Assembly (NCBI RefSeq): GCF_007109225.1
Contig: NZ_VJZK01000001.1
Span: forward strand, 937,978 to 1,001,977
Direction of reading: 5' to 3'
Origin: Flavobacterium sp. GT3R68
GTDB lineage: Bacteria > Bacteroidota > Bacteroidia > Flavobacteriales > Flavobacteriaceae
Length of the DNA: 64,000 bases
Below the pieces are notes generated by a model. That model was not told the origin of the DNA, ran no database searches, and saw only the letters and a program-made list of their open reading frames with translations. Each line of letters begins with the position of its first letter. The stretch's first letter is position 1. The position numbers and the translations under genes were made by a program. Positions 44,962-53,821 of the stretch are shown here, piece by piece.

Positions 44962-46299
44962 ATGCAAAAAACTCTTAAAATTGCTGTTGTCGGGTCCGGA
45001 TTAGTGGGGTCGTTATTGGCAATTTATCTCAAAAAAGCCGGTCATATTGTTCATGTTTATGACAGAAGCCCTGATATTCGTAAAATAGAATTTTCGGGAC
45101 GTTCCATAAATCTGGCCATGTCGCACCGCGGCTGGAAAGCTTTGGATGCAGTGGGGATAGGTGATGAGGTACGCACAATTGCCATTCCTATGGAAAAGCG
45201 CGCCATCCATTTGATTGACAAGCTTAACTTCCAGAATTACGGGCAGGAAGGGGAGAGTATTTATTCGATTTCGAGAGGCACACTGAACAGAAAAATGATT
45301 GATTTGGCTGAACAAGCCGGTGCTGAATTTTTCTTCGAACACAAAATTTGGGATGTGACCTTGGCGGAAGCGACTTTGCATATTGGCGAAGAAGAGCGTG
45401 GTGAATGGAAAGCATTTAAATACGATATGGTTTTTGGTGCTGATGGCGCATTTTCCAGAGTTCGTCACAGAATGCAACGTCAAAGCATGTTTAATTATTC
45501 ACAGGAGTTTTTGAACTCAGGCTATAAAGAATTAAATATTCCGGCGAATCCTGATGGTACCCATAAATTAGATAAAAACTCTTTTCATATCTGGCCCAGA
45601 GGGGAATACATGCTGATTGCCTTACCCAATCTCGATGGAAGTTTTACCTGTACCTTATTCATGCCTTTTGAAGGGGAAAATTCGTTTGCATCCTTAACCG
45701 ACAGAAAATCGGTAGAAGCTTTTTTTGAGAAAAATTTGCCGGATACCATTGACGTTATTCCAAAATTGACCGAAGATTTTTTCAAAAACCCAACCAGTAC
45801 TTTGGTTACGATGAAATGTTTTCCATGGACTTATGAAGATAAAGTAGCATTAATAGGCGATGCGTGTCATGCCATTGTTCCGTTTTACGGTCAGGGAATG
45901 AATGCCGGTTTTGAGGATATTACTGTTTTATATGAATTAACAAAAAAATTGGGCGACGACTGGAAAGCGATTTTTTCGGAATATGAAACCTTAAGAAAAC
46001 CAAACGCGGATGCTATTGCCGAATTGTCATATCGTAATTTTATGGAAATGAGTTCCAAAACGGCAGATGAGAAATTTTTACTTCAAAAGAAAATTGAAAA
46101 AAGTTTCGCAGAAAAGCACCCTGAAAAATGGCTACCCTTATACGACCGGGTAACTTTCAGCCATCGTCCGTATTCTGAGGCGTTGGCTATCGGAAATCAC
46201 CAAAATGAGATTATGGAGGAGATAATGAAAACCCCCAATATCGAAACCGTATGGGATAGTCCCGAAGTAGAAAATAAAATTTTGGATTTATTGCAATAA
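44962..46299 (+). CDS. kmo: Kynurenine 3-monooxygenase
   Basis: A 445-residue FAD-dependent hydroxylase converting kynurenine to 3-hydroxykynurenine. The FAD site is VVGSGLVGSLLA near residue 8, with GRSINLAMSHRGWKALDAVG near 45 and LIGDACHAIVPFYGQGMNAGFED near 300. The first in-frame ATG is 10 codons upstream, but the chosen one gives the usual short N-terminus and lies after the predicted promoter. With kynU it forms the route to 3-hydroxyanthranilate and, in other Bacteroidota, NAD. Confidence 0.95.
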   Translation: MQKTLKIAVVGSGLVGSLLAIYLKKAGHIVHVYDRSPDIRKIEFSGRSINLAMSHRGWKALDAVGIGDEVRTIAIPMEKRAIHLIDKLNFQNYGQEGESIYSISRGTLNRKMIDLAEQAGAEFFFEHKIWDVTLAEATLHIGEEERGEWKAFKYDMVFGADGAFSRVRHRMQRQSMFNYSQEFLNSGYKELNIPANPDGTHKLDKNSFHIWPRGEYMLIALPNLDGSFTCTLFMPFEGENSFASLTDRKSVEAFFEKNLPDTIDVIPKLTEDFFKNPTSTLVTMKCFPWTYEDKVALIGDACHAIVPFYGQGMNAGFEDITVLYELTKKLGDDWKAIFSEYETLRKPNADAIAELSYRNFMEMSSKTADEKFLLQKKIEKSFAEKHPEKWLPLYDRVTFSHRPYSEALAIGNHQNEIMEEIMKTPNIETVWDSPEVENKILDLLQ

Positions 46300-46300
46300 C

Positions 46301-46329
46301 AAAAGGAGCTCCACTCGGGCTCTTTTTTT
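46301..46329. terminator. Terminator between kmo and the cupin gene
   Basis: AAAAGGAGC / GCTCTTTTT stem (one G-T pair) around TCCACTCGG, followed by Ts. Confidence 0.65.
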
Positions 46330-46690
46330 ATTCTTCCCGATGCACCAAATCCATACTGAAGGCGGGTTGGCAGACTGCAATGTATTCGCAGGGTTCGTCA
46401 AACGGATTGGAATATTGAATCCTCGTGTTTTTTTCGATTTTGATGGATTGCCCCGCTTCCAAGATCACAAGTTCTCCTTCGATAACGAATTGCTTCTTAC
46501 CTCTAATAATATAGGTATATTCATCAAATTCGGGAGTCTGGAAAGGTTCACTCCATTTCGGCGGAGCAATCATGTGTGCCAGTGAAATTTCGGAATTGCT
46601 GGTTGTGGCGTTTCCGTGGTGTTCTTCAATCAGTTTGCCATCGCTTGTCGGAACTACAAATGGGTCTTTTTGGATAAAATATTTTTTCAT
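46328..46690 (-). CDS. Small cupin protein
   Basis: A 120-residue single-domain cupin: EPFQTPEFDEYTYIIRGKKQFVIEGE is spread over the first cupin motif and ILEAGQSIKIEKNTRIQYSNP over the second. Classic metal ligands are incomplete (EFDEYTY replaces GxDExxY/H patterns), so it may bind a small molecule rather than act as an oxygenase. The open frame extends 40 codons upstream, but the ATG at 46690 begins the conserved domain (MKKYFIQKDPF). It lies 14 bp after the next gene's end in the same direction. Confidence 0.8.
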   Translation of the reverse strand: MKKYFIQKDPFVVPTSDGKLIEEHHGNATTSNSEISLAHMIAPPKWSEPFQTPEFDEYTYIIRGKKQFVIEGELVILEAGQSIKIEKNTRIQYSNPFDEPCEYIAVCQPAFSMDLVHREE

Positions 46691-46704
46691 AAATGAGGTA
46701 TTGA

Positions 46705-47160
46705 TTAATCCCATACATATTTCCATGATCCGTCGGGCTGTCTTTTCCAGACGGTATGAAAAACGCCTTTGGAAACCTGTTCTTTTCCGGAAGCATCGGT
46801 CGAATGCCATTCGTATTTTCCGTACGTATAGGCTAAATCACCCGCTTTTGAAACTTCAATGTAGTCCGGGGTCCATTTTACGGAAACATTTTTATAATTG
46901 GGTTGGGAATAATATTTTCGGATATTATCTCTTCCAGTGATTAACGTGTCACGCTCTCTTTTGATAGTCGCATTGGCATCGGCATAGTGATAAAAGCCTT
47001 CTGCTACACCTTTATCCGCGACCAATTTTTCAAAATCCTTTTCGGCTTTCATAATTTCTCCTTTGTATATTTCGGCTTGGGCAATTGCATTTTTATTGGG
47101 ACTGCACCCAATAATAATTACTGCTGCCAAAACGATGAAGGTAAAATGTAACTTTTTCAT
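46705..47160 (-). CDS. NTF2-like (DUF4440/SnoaL type) lipoprotein
   Basis: A 151-residue lipoprotein with lipobox IIIGC (Cys19). The mature part has the DUF4440 pattern: EIMKAEKDFEKLVADKG, DTLITGRDNIRKYYS, AGDLAYTYGKYEW and FHTVWKRQPDGSWKYVWD at the C-terminus. NTF2-like folds bind small ligands; substrate unknown. The upstream extension of the frame (34 codons) is not used because the lipoprotein signal starts at 47160. Confidence 0.85.
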   Translation of the reverse strand: MKKLHFTFIVLAAVIIIGCSPNKNAIAQAEIYKGEIMKAEKDFEKLVADKGVAEGFYHYADANATIKRERDTLITGRDNIRKYYSQPNYKNVSVKWTPDYIEVSKAGDLAYTYGKYEWHSTDASGKEQVSKGVFHTVWKRQPDGSWKYVWD

Positions 47161-47216
47161 TTGATGTCTTTGATTTTTTGAATTTTCAAATTTAATTGGT
47201 CTTAAGCTTGCGTTTT

Positions 47217-47768
47217 TTAGTTTAATGAATAATTGATAGAAAAAGTAGCCATTCCGATCCAACCTTGGCCAACTTCTTCACCCTTATTCAATATATTAAT
47301 TTCACGCCCAATGCCCAAGGTTATTCCGGCATTAATTTTTGTTGAAATTGTGTATAAATATCCCGAATTTATCCATGGCTGAACCACTAAATTGGTTGTT
47401 GTCCCTTTAATATTATTGTCTTCCCATTCGGTTTTCATACTCCAAAAATCGGTGGTAAAACCTGCAATTATATTTCCTTTGCAAACCCGAAAATATTTCA
47501 CAATTCCTGCACTTACACCGAAACCTTTAGCGACTTCACTATCGTTCAGGCCACTTAAATCTTTTCTGTCGGCAAAATTTGCTCCCAAACGAAATCGTAG
47601 TGCCCAAGTTTCTTTTATAAATATATTTGAAGTAATTGTCGGCATATATCCCACAGGATATATTTCTAACTCTATTCCTACTTCTAATTTTTTCAAACTC
47701 TTTTCTTCAGATTGAGAAAATGTGTTTAGCGAAATGAACAGTATCAGGCAATTTATAATTAATTTCAT
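47217..47768 (-). CDS. Putative small outer-membrane protein
   Basis: A 183-residue protein with a signal peptide ending NTFSQ (residue 19) and alternating strands (GIELEIYPVGYMP, WALRFRLGANFA, ATFSINYSLN at the C-terminus) suggesting a small beta-barrel. No family recognised. It is the first of three minus-strand genes ending with the cupin; spacing of 57 bp suggests possible co-transcription. Confidence 0.65.
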   Translation of the reverse strand: MKLIINCLILFISLNTFSQSEEKSLKKLEVGIELEIYPVGYMPTITSNIFIKETWALRFRLGANFADRKDLSGLNDSEVAKGFGVSAGIVKYFRVCKGNIIAGFTTDFWSMKTEWEDNNIKGTTTNLVVQPWINSGYLYTISTKINAGITLGIGREINILNKGEEVGQGWIGMATFSINYSLN

Positions 47769-47892
47769 TTGGGAGTAATTTAGATATATGTATTAATCTT
47801 TTTTCCAATGTTAACAATAATAAGCCAATCCGCGGTTCTTAACAAGAATAATCAGGCTGGATTCAAGTAATAAAACTCCTCATCACCGGATT

Positions 47893-49413
47893 TTATTTTT
47901 TGAACATTTTACTCAGAATCCCAAAAGCCCCGCGGATAAAAGTAGCGCTGGTCAATACTTTTACTACCGATTTTGTTATGGCGCCGGTAGTATCCGATGT
48001 TTTTTTATCTTCCTTTTCTTCGGTTTCCTGCTGTTGTTGTTCCGCAGCCGCCTTTTCCACGGTTTCTATTTTTTTGTTCAGCATTTCATAGGCACTGTCG
48101 CGATCCATGAGTTCACTGTATTTCTTCACTAATTTCGATTTGGCATTAATCTCGTCGATTTCGTTATCTGTCAAAATATCCATCCGGCTCATCGGGGCAC
48201 GCATCATGGTAGCGGCAAGCGGGGTCGGAATTCCTTTTTCATTCAGGGCGGTGACCAAAGCTTCACCAATACCAAGGCTGGTCAGGACGACATCGGTCTT
48301 ATAATACTCGGAAATGGGGTAATTATCAGCAGTTTGTTTGATGGCCTGGCGGTCATTGGCGGTAAAAGCACGTAAGGCATGCTGGATTTTTAATCCCAAT
48401 TGGGACAAAACCCCACTAGGAACGTCCATCGGATTTTGGGTTACAAAGAACACTCCGACACCTTTGGAACGTATCAATTTTATGATGGTTTCAATTTGTT
48501 CCAACAATGCTTTGCTGGCTTCGTTAAATATTAAATGCGCTTCGTCAATAAAGATGACCAGTTCGGGTTGGTCAGCATCTCCTTTTTCGGGCATCTGCTG
48601 ATAGATTTCTGCCAATAAACTCAGCATAAAAGTAGAGAACAGTTTAGGTTTGTCTTGAATATCCGTCAATCGGATAATGTTGATGTATCCTTTGCCGTTT
48701 TCATCAAAACGCATTAAATCATCAATATCGAAGGACATTTCGCCAAAAAACAAATCCCCTCCCTGTTGTTCGAGTTCAATTACTTTTCTAAGGATTGTGC
48801 CCGTTGTCGAGGTGGAAATTTTCCCATAGCTTTCTTCAATTTCATCTTTACCTTCTTCAGTAATGTAATTAAGTACTTTTTTGATGTCCTTTAAATCCAG
48901 TAACGCCATTTTATTGTCATCACAGTATTTGAAAATTACCGAAACCACTCCGGCCTGCGTATCGTTTAAACCCAGGATTCGGGAAAACAGGACCGGGCCG
49001 AATTCCGAAACGGTCGCCCGTAGCCGAACGCCATTTTGTTCGGATATCGTCATCAGTTCTACCGGGAATCCGCAGGTAGAATATGGAATGTTGATTTTGG
49101 CATGACGTTCCGTAATAAAAGGAAGTTCTTCTCCAGATTTGGCAATACCACTAAAGTCACCCTTGATATCCATCATCAGCACCGGAATTCCGAGCGAAGA
49201 TAATTGTTCCGACAGAACCTGAATGGTTTTGGTTTTTCCGGTTCCGGTTGCTCCGGCAATCAATCCGTGACGGTTCAGGGTTTTCAATGGTACTTTAACA
49301 TGCGCATCGGGCAGGGCTTCCCCATCCAGAAGGGCACCGCCCAGAATGATGCTTTCACCTTTGGAAATATACCCGTTATTGATGAAATTGATAAAATCTT
49401 CTTTCTTGCTCAT
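47893..49413 (-). CDS. HerA-like ATPase (DUF853 family)
   Basis: A 506-residue P-loop ATPase of the HerA/FtsK clan, YjgR-like (DUF853). Walker A GATGTGKTKT near residue 56, Walker B LVIFIDEAHLIF near 285, and the arginine-finger region RSKGVGVFFVTQNP near 320. A Glu/Lys/Gln-rich low-complexity segment (AAAEQQQQETEEKEDKK) lies near residue 460 before a hydrophobic C-terminus. Unlike HerA of DNA repair or defence systems, no NurA or SIR2 gene is next to it, so a defence role is not supported. Confidence 0.92.
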   Translation of the reverse strand: MSKKEDFINFINNGYISKGESIILGGALLDGEALPDAHVKVPLKTLNRHGLIAGATGTGKTKTIQVLSEQLSSLGIPVLMMDIKGDFSGIAKSGEELPFITERHAKINIPYSTCGFPVELMTISEQNGVRLRATVSEFGPVLFSRILGLNDTQAGVVSVIFKYCDDNKMALLDLKDIKKVLNYITEEGKDEIEESYGKISTSTTGTILRKVIELEQQGGDLFFGEMSFDIDDLMRFDENGKGYINIIRLTDIQDKPKLFSTFMLSLLAEIYQQMPEKGDADQPELVIFIDEAHLIFNEASKALLEQIETIIKLIRSKGVGVFFVTQNPMDVPSGVLSQLGLKIQHALRAFTANDRQAIKQTADNYPISEYYKTDVVLTSLGIGEALVTALNEKGIPTPLAATMMRAPMSRMDILTDNEIDEINAKSKLVKKYSELMDRDSAYEMLNKKIETVEKAAAEQQQQETEEKEDKKTSDTTGAITKSVVKVLTSATFIRGAFGILSKMFKK

Positions 49414-49448
49414 GATGGTTTATAATAAAATGAATGAATAGTATAGTG

Positions 49449-49489
49449 CAAGTTATTAAATTTTTAAGAACGGTTTTTAAGAACTTGCG
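49449..49489. repeat. Imperfect inverted repeat upstream of the HerA-like gene
   Basis: GCAAGTTATTAAA (left) and TTTAAGAACTTGC (right) match at 12 of 13 positions around a short centre. It lies in the 340-bp divergent region between the HerA-like gene and exbB. Confidence 0.5.
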
Positions 49490-49521
49490 ATAACATTTAT
49501 CCTAATTTCAATTATAATATA

Positions 49522-49629
49522 AAATTGGAAATACTTTTATCAGGATATCCCCGTTAATGCTTGTAAAGCCCGGATAAGGTGAGGCGTAAATTTTTGATTA
49601 CCAGCGGGGATGTAAGTAAATTCCAATTT
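49522..49629. repeat. Nested inverted repeat (108 bp) upstream of exbB
   Basis: Three nested arm pairs: AAATTGGAA (49522) with TTCCAATTT (49621), TACTT (49532) with AAGTA (49614), and ATCCCCG (49547) with CGGGGAT (49605). The centre contains GCCCGGATAAGG and GGCG. It ends 37 bp before the predicted exbB -7 element, so it is probably not in that transcript. It may be a small mobile palindromic element or an unrecognised RNA. Confidence 0.6.
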
Positions 49630-49665
49630 AATTAAAAAAATATTTTTTTATTTAAACTAAAAAAT

Positions 49666-49673
49666 TAAATTTG
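49666..49673 (+). promoter_or_regulatory. -7 element of the exbB operon promoter
   Basis: TAAATTTG fits TAnnTTTG, 81 bp before the exbB ATG. The leader after it is AT-rich with no hairpin noted. Confidence 0.55.
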
Positions 49674-49753
49674 CTCCTACGCAAGTTTCTATAACAACTG
49701 TAAGATTAATAAAATTATTTAAAAAACTAATTAAACTATTTAAAATTAAAAAA

Positions 49754-50572
49754 ATGGCAAACGTTAAAAAAGGAAGTGGTTCTAACGCAGGAGGTATGAT
49801 TTCAGGAATTATTATTGTAGCATGTGTACTTATAGGATGGGCAATTTGGACATTTCTAATGGGGGCACCATCAAATTTTGAAGGAGGAGATCCAGAAAAA
49901 GGACATCCATTGAATACACTAGGAATGGTTTACAAGGGAGGATTTATCGTGCCGGTTTTATTAGGAATGTTATTAATGGTTATCGTTTTCTCTATTGAGA
50001 GATTCATTGTTATTTCAAAAGCTTCCGGTAAAGGAAACTTAGACCAGTTTATGAGAAATATCAACACTAGTGTTACTTCTGGAGATATTGATGGTGCTTT
50101 GGCAGCTTGTGATAAACAACAAGGTTCTGTTGCAAATGCAATCAAATCTGCTTTAGTTAAATATCAGGATGTTAAAAAAGAAGGATTCAACAGCGAAGAG
50201 GCATCTGAAACGATCCACAAAGAAATTGAAGAAGCAACTTCTCTTGAAATGCCAATGTTGGAAAAAAACATGACTATTATTTCTTCTTTAGTTTCTTTAG
50301 GTACATTAGGAGGTTTGTTAGGAACAGTATCGGGGATGATTAAAGCGTTTGGTGCATTAGCTAGCGCAGGTACTCCTGATCAAGCTGCTCTTGCAACAGG
50401 TATTTCTGAGGCATTGATCAATACTGCAACAGGTATCTCTACTTCTGTATTGGCGATTATTGCTTACAACTTTTTTACTTCTAAAATTGATGATTTAACC
50501 TACTCTATTGATGAGGCTGGCACAACAATTGTGAATACTTACAGACACTTCAGAGGTAGCTTAAAACAATAA
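49754..50572 (+). CDS. exbB: ExbB/TolQ/MotA proton channel protein
   Basis: A 272-residue inner-membrane protein that, with ExbD, uses the proton gradient to energise TonB. Four hydrophobic stretches are seen (about 15-35, 60-82, 178-200, 222-242), one more than E. coli ExbB because of an N-terminal addition, and the TolQ/ExbB core GTLGGLLGTVSGMIKAF and LINTATGISTSVLAI. First gene of a seven-gene rightward operon. Confidence 0.95.
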   Translation: MANVKKGSGSNAGGMISGIIIVACVLIGWAIWTFLMGAPSNFEGGDPEKGHPLNTLGMVYKGGFIVPVLLGMLLMVIVFSIERFIVISKASGKGNLDQFMRNINTSVTSGDIDGALAACDKQQGSVANAIKSALVKYQDVKKEGFNSEEASETIHKEIEEATSLEMPMLEKNMTIISSLVSLGTLGGLLGTVSGMIKAFGALASAGTPDQAALATGISEALINTATGISTSVLAIIAYNFFTSKIDDLTYSIDEAGTTIVNTYRHFRGSLKQ

Positions 50573-50610
50573 TTTTTGATATTAAATTATCAAATAACAG
50601 ATAAAAAATA

Positions 50611-51225
50611 ATGGCTAAAATAAAAATGAAAAAAAAGTCAACATCTACCGATATGACGGCGATGTGTGACGTAGCTTTTCTTTTGCTTACCTTCTTTATT
50701 TTGACTGCTACAGCCAAAGTACCGGAAGTGTTGCCAGTAGATACACCTGCATCAACTGTACAGACGAAGTTGCCTGAAACAGATTTGGCTACTATAACTA
50801 TTGGAGGGAAAAATAAGGTTTTCTTCGATTTGAAAGGTAGAGAAATCCGTAAAAGAACACTCGAACTGATGAGTGATAAATATGGTGTCAAATTTTCAGA
50901 TACGGACAAAGATAAATTTGCATTAATGGAAAGTTTTGGTGTGCCAATTCAGAACCTGAAGCAGATCCTTGATATGAAAAGTGCTGACAGAAGCAAAGCG
51001 ATACAGCCTGGAATTCCAAAAGATTCATTGGACAATCAATTGAAAGAATGGATTTACAATGCCCGTATTGCAAATATTGAAGTAAATGATAAGGAATTGA
51101 AAATTGCCATAAAAGGAGATGCAAAGGAAGAATATCCTGCCATCAAAAAAGTAATGGATATTTTACAGGACCAAAAAATCAATAGCTTTAATCTGGTTAC
51201 TGGTTTGAGAGCTAAAGATAAATAA
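50611..51225 (+). CDS. exbD: ExbD biopolymer transport protein, first copy
   Basis: A 204-residue ExbD with one membrane helix whose start carries the conserved proton-path Asp (TAMCDVAFLLLTFF, about residues 13-26), and a periplasmic domain. The periplasmic part is larger than in E. coli ExbD (141 residues), with a central insertion (about 90-150). Followed 19 bp later by a second exbD. Confidence 0.93.
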   Translation: MAKIKMKKKSTSTDMTAMCDVAFLLLTFFILTATAKVPEVLPVDTPASTVQTKLPETDLATITIGGKNKVFFDLKGREIRKRTLELMSDKYGVKFSDTDKDKFALMESFGVPIQNLKQILDMKSADRSKAIQPGIPKDSLDNQLKEWIYNARIANIEVNDKELKIAIKGDAKEEYPAIKKVMDILQDQKINSFNLVTGLRAKDK

Positions 51226-51244
51226 TTAAAAAAAATATACTACA

Positions 51245-51829
51245 ATGGCTGAATTAAATACCGACGGCGGTGGAGGCGGAAAAGGTGGTAAGGTAAGAAG
51301 TAAAAAACAAAACGCAAAGGTCGATTTAACGGCAATGGTGGATTTGGCATTCTTATTGATTACTTTTTTTATGTTGACCACAACGTTGTCAAAACCCCAG
51401 TCTATGGATTTGGCTTTGCCAGATAAGACACCACCAGACCAAATTGAAAAACCAGTTAAAGTAGATGAAAACAGGACTTTGACGGTAATGTTAGGCAGCA
51501 ATAATAAAATGATTTATTATATGGGGCTACTAGAGAAACCTATTGCTGGTCCAAAGGATATTTCCTACGGAAAAGAAGGTATTCGTCAAGAATTATTGAA
51601 AAGAAAAAAATCTGTACTTGAGTATTCCACGGCTAAAGGTCTTCCAAAAAATGGAATCATTGTAATTATCAAGCCGGGTAAAAAATCCAACTACAGAAAT
51701 TTGGTTGACATCCTTGATGAAATGGCAATTGTAGGAGTAGAGACCTATGCTATTGTAAACGAGTTTTCACCTGAGGAAACAAAATTGTTGGACGGAAATA
51801 AGGTGGAGCCAACAACGGCAGCGCCTTAA
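51245..51829 (+). CDS. exbD: ExbD biopolymer transport protein, second copy
   Basis: A 194-residue paralogue of the preceding gene. A Gly/Lys-rich start (TDGGGGGKGGK) precedes the helix with its Asp (TAMVDLAFLLITFF). Two different ExbD proteins in one operon are usual in Bacteroidota and suggest a heterodimer in the ExbB ring. Confidence 0.93.
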   Translation: MAELNTDGGGGGKGGKVRSKKQNAKVDLTAMVDLAFLLITFFMLTTTLSKPQSMDLALPDKTPPDQIEKPVKVDENRTLTVMLGSNNKMIYYMGLLEKPIAGPKDISYGKEGIRQELLKRKKSVLEYSTAKGLPKNGIIVIIKPGKKSNYRNLVDILDEMAIVGVETYAIVNEFSPEETKLLDGNKVEPTTAAP

Positions 51830-51855
51830 GGCTCAATAACCTAATAAGCAAGAAA

Positions 51856-52650
51856 ATGAAATTAGATATATTAAAACAGTCATGGATAGAGATCGTTTTC
51901 GAAGGACGTAACAAAGTTTACGGTGCCTACGAATTGCGTAAAACGAATCCAAAGACTACAATTAAGGCACTTATTATTGGTTCTTTGTGTTTTGGATTTG
52001 CTATTGCTGCACCGCTTATCATTAATATGATTCCTGATCGTAATAGCGATGATGACACTTTAGATCAAAAAATCACTACTGTAAAATTGCCACCTAAACA
52101 GGAAAAGCCTTTAGAGAACATTCCACCACCACCACCACCCCCACCCAAAGTGGATCAGATTAAATTTGTGAAACCGGTAGTGGCCAAGGCGGAGGAAGTA
52201 ACGGAAGATCCACCAAAAATCACTGAAATTAAAGACAAGAAAATTGGTGATGAAACCATCAAAGGTGATCCTGATGCTGAATTAACAGTTGAGCCTGTAG
52301 GTAACGGTCCTGCTGACGTTGTTGAAGAGGATAATAATATCTACAACACGGCTGGTATTGAAGTGAAACCTGCTTTCCCTGGAGGAATTGATAAATTCTA
52401 CAAGTTCGTAGGAAACAATTACAGAACTCCTGAAGAAGAAGGTTTAAAAGGAAAAGTATATGTTACGTTTGTGGTAGAAAAAGATGGGTCTTTAACTGAT
52501 ATCAAAGTAATCAGAGATATTGGTTTCGGAACTGGAAAAGAAGCGATACGCGTACTTAAATCTTCACCTAAATGGGTTCCTGGAGAACAAAATGGTAAAA
52601 AAGTGAGAGTACTTTATTCGCTACCGATTACAATCCAATCTGCAGAATAA
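51856..52650 (+). CDS. tonB: Energy transducer TonB
   Basis: A 264-residue TonB. An N-terminal cytoplasmic segment with the Bacteroidota motif NKVYGAYELR is followed by one membrane helix (about 38-60), a proline-rich spacer (an eight-proline run near 93) and the TonB C-terminal domain (about 175-262; AFPGGIDKFYKF, LKGKVYVTFVVEKDGS, SSPKWVPGEQNGKKV). It transmits energy to outer-membrane receptors such as the SusC-like type. Its stop overlaps the next ATG by one base. A close relative of its C-terminal domain is repeated in the protein at 56400. Confidence 0.95.
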   Translation: MKLDILKQSWIEIVFEGRNKVYGAYELRKTNPKTTIKALIIGSLCFGFAIAAPLIINMIPDRNSDDDTLDQKITTVKLPPKQEKPLENIPPPPPPPPKVDQIKFVKPVVAKAEEVTEDPPKITEIKDKKIGDETIKGDPDAELTVEPVGNGPADVVEEDNNIYNTAGIEVKPAFPGGIDKFYKFVGNNYRTPEEEGLKGKVYVTFVVEKDGSLTDIKVIRDIGFGTGKEAIRVLKSSPKWVPGEQNGKKVRVLYSLPITIQSAE

Positions 52651-52880
52651 TGTTGCGTAAAACAACTTTAAATAATGAGAAGAAATCGCTTAAAGAGCGA
52701 TTTTTTCTTGTTATAGGTATCGTCTTTTTTTTAGCCTATTTAGGAATGGGTGTACTGGTGATTTTCTGGAGAAACTTCCCTTTGAATATTCCCACCCATT
52801 ACAGGATAGCGTTAGGAGTGATTCTGATTATGTATTCTTTCATTAGGTTTTTCAGAATTATAAAAGATAATAAAGAGTAG
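52650..52880 (+). CDS. Small two-helix membrane protein
   Basis: A 76-residue protein with two membrane segments (about 20-41 and 52-67) and a basic N-terminus. It overlaps tonB by one base (TAATG) and is followed by the PstS-like gene 3 bp later, so it is part of the operon. No named family; the location suggests an accessory to the TonB complex. Confidence 0.8.
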   Translation: MLRKTTLNNEKKSLKERFFLVIGIVFFLAYLGMGVLVIFWRNFPLNIPTHYRIALGVILIMYSFIRFFRIIKDNKE

Positions 52881-52883
52881 GTT

Positions 52884-53810
52884 ATGAAAAAAGTCAGCAA
52901 ATTATACTATGTTATTATTCTTTTTGTAGTTGCAATTATTTTTGCGTGCAACCAATCATCTGATTCTAAAAATAATGAGGAAACCATTATCACAGGGTCA
53001 ACAAGCATTCTGGTAGACGAAACACTAAAGCCTATAGTCGAAGATCAGATTGCTGTTTTTGAAAGCAAGTACGCTGCAAAAATTAAAATGATTGCACAAT
53101 CAGAAGCAGAAGTAATCGATTTACTGGTGAAAGATTCATCCGGTATAGCGGTTTTATCGAGAACACTTACTTCAAAAGAAGCGGAACTTTTCGAAAAAAG
53201 AAAAATCACTCCGAAAGTAACCAAATTCGCCATAGATGCCATCGCATTTATAAGCAACAAAAGCAATAAAGATACTTTAATAGCGTTACAGGATGTTATT
53301 GACTTTATGAAAGGAAAGCCAAGATCAACTATTAAAGGATTGGTTTTTGACAATCCAAATTCAAGTACAGTTCGGTATATGAATGGTCTGGCTGGACTCG
53401 AGATTACACCCGAAAAGGGAATATTTTCTTTTAAAACAAATGAAGAAGTTATTAAATTTGTTTCGGAAAACGAAGGCATGATTGGTGTTGTGGGGGTAAA
53501 TTGGCTGTCACAGCCATCGCCAGCCATGACAAGTTATGTTGAAAAGGTGAATATGCTTAGTGTAAAAAGCATTACCGGTACAGGTTTTTTTGAACCAACC
53601 CAAAATAATATTGCGGAAGGTACTTACCCTTTGGCACGCGATTTGTATATTATCAATTGTCAGGGATTTTCCGGGTTAGGAATGGGATTCTCATCCTTTG
53701 TTGCCGGCGATATCGGACAGCGTATAATTTTGAAATCAGGATTATTACCCGTTAGAATTCCCGGAAGAAATATTAGGATTCGAAAAGAAATTGAAAACAA
53801 GAAAAAATAA
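52884..53810 (+). CDS. PstS-family phosphate-binding-like lipoprotein
   Basis: A 308-residue periplasmic substrate-binding-fold lipoprotein (lipobox IFAC, Cys22). PBP-like motifs: TGSTSILVDETLKPIVEDQI near residue 36 and IAVLSRTLTSKEAELF near 93, FDNPNSSTVRYMNG near 153. Although in the PstS family, no Pst permease or ATPase genes are present; its stable place between tonB and the TPR gene suggests a role in the Ton system or envelope rather than classic phosphate import. Inference. Confidence 0.85.
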   Translation: MKKVSKLYYVIILFVVAIIFACNQSSDSKNNEETIITGSTSILVDETLKPIVEDQIAVFESKYAAKIKMIAQSEAEVIDLLVKDSSGIAVLSRTLTSKEAELFEKRKITPKVTKFAIDAIAFISNKSNKDTLIALQDVIDFMKGKPRSTIKGLVFDNPNSSTVRYMNGLAGLEITPEKGIFSFKTNEEVIKFVSENEGMIGVVGVNWLSQPSPAMTSYVEKVNMLSVKSITGTGFFEPTQNNIAEGTYPLARDLYIINCQGFSGLGMGFSSFVAGDIGQRIILKSGLLPVRIPGRNIRIRKEIENKKK

Positions 53811-53821
53811 AATTTATCAAG

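Noticed and set aside
47893..49413. HerA-like ATPase as part of a phage-defence system
   Set aside because: The sequence is of the DUF853/YjgR housekeeping type and no NurA, SIR2, DUF4297 or other effector gene is adjacent.
49547..49611. Inner part of the nested inverted repeat as SRP RNA, 6S RNA or an E. coli REP element
   Set aside because: GCCCGGATAAGG recalls REP sequence, but the SRP GGAAG/GCAG signature and the 6S open-bubble layout are absent and the overall match is too short.
52884..53810. Start of a phosphate ABC transporter operon
   Set aside because: No pstC, pstA, pstB or phoU genes follow; the next gene is a TPR protein and then a terminator.
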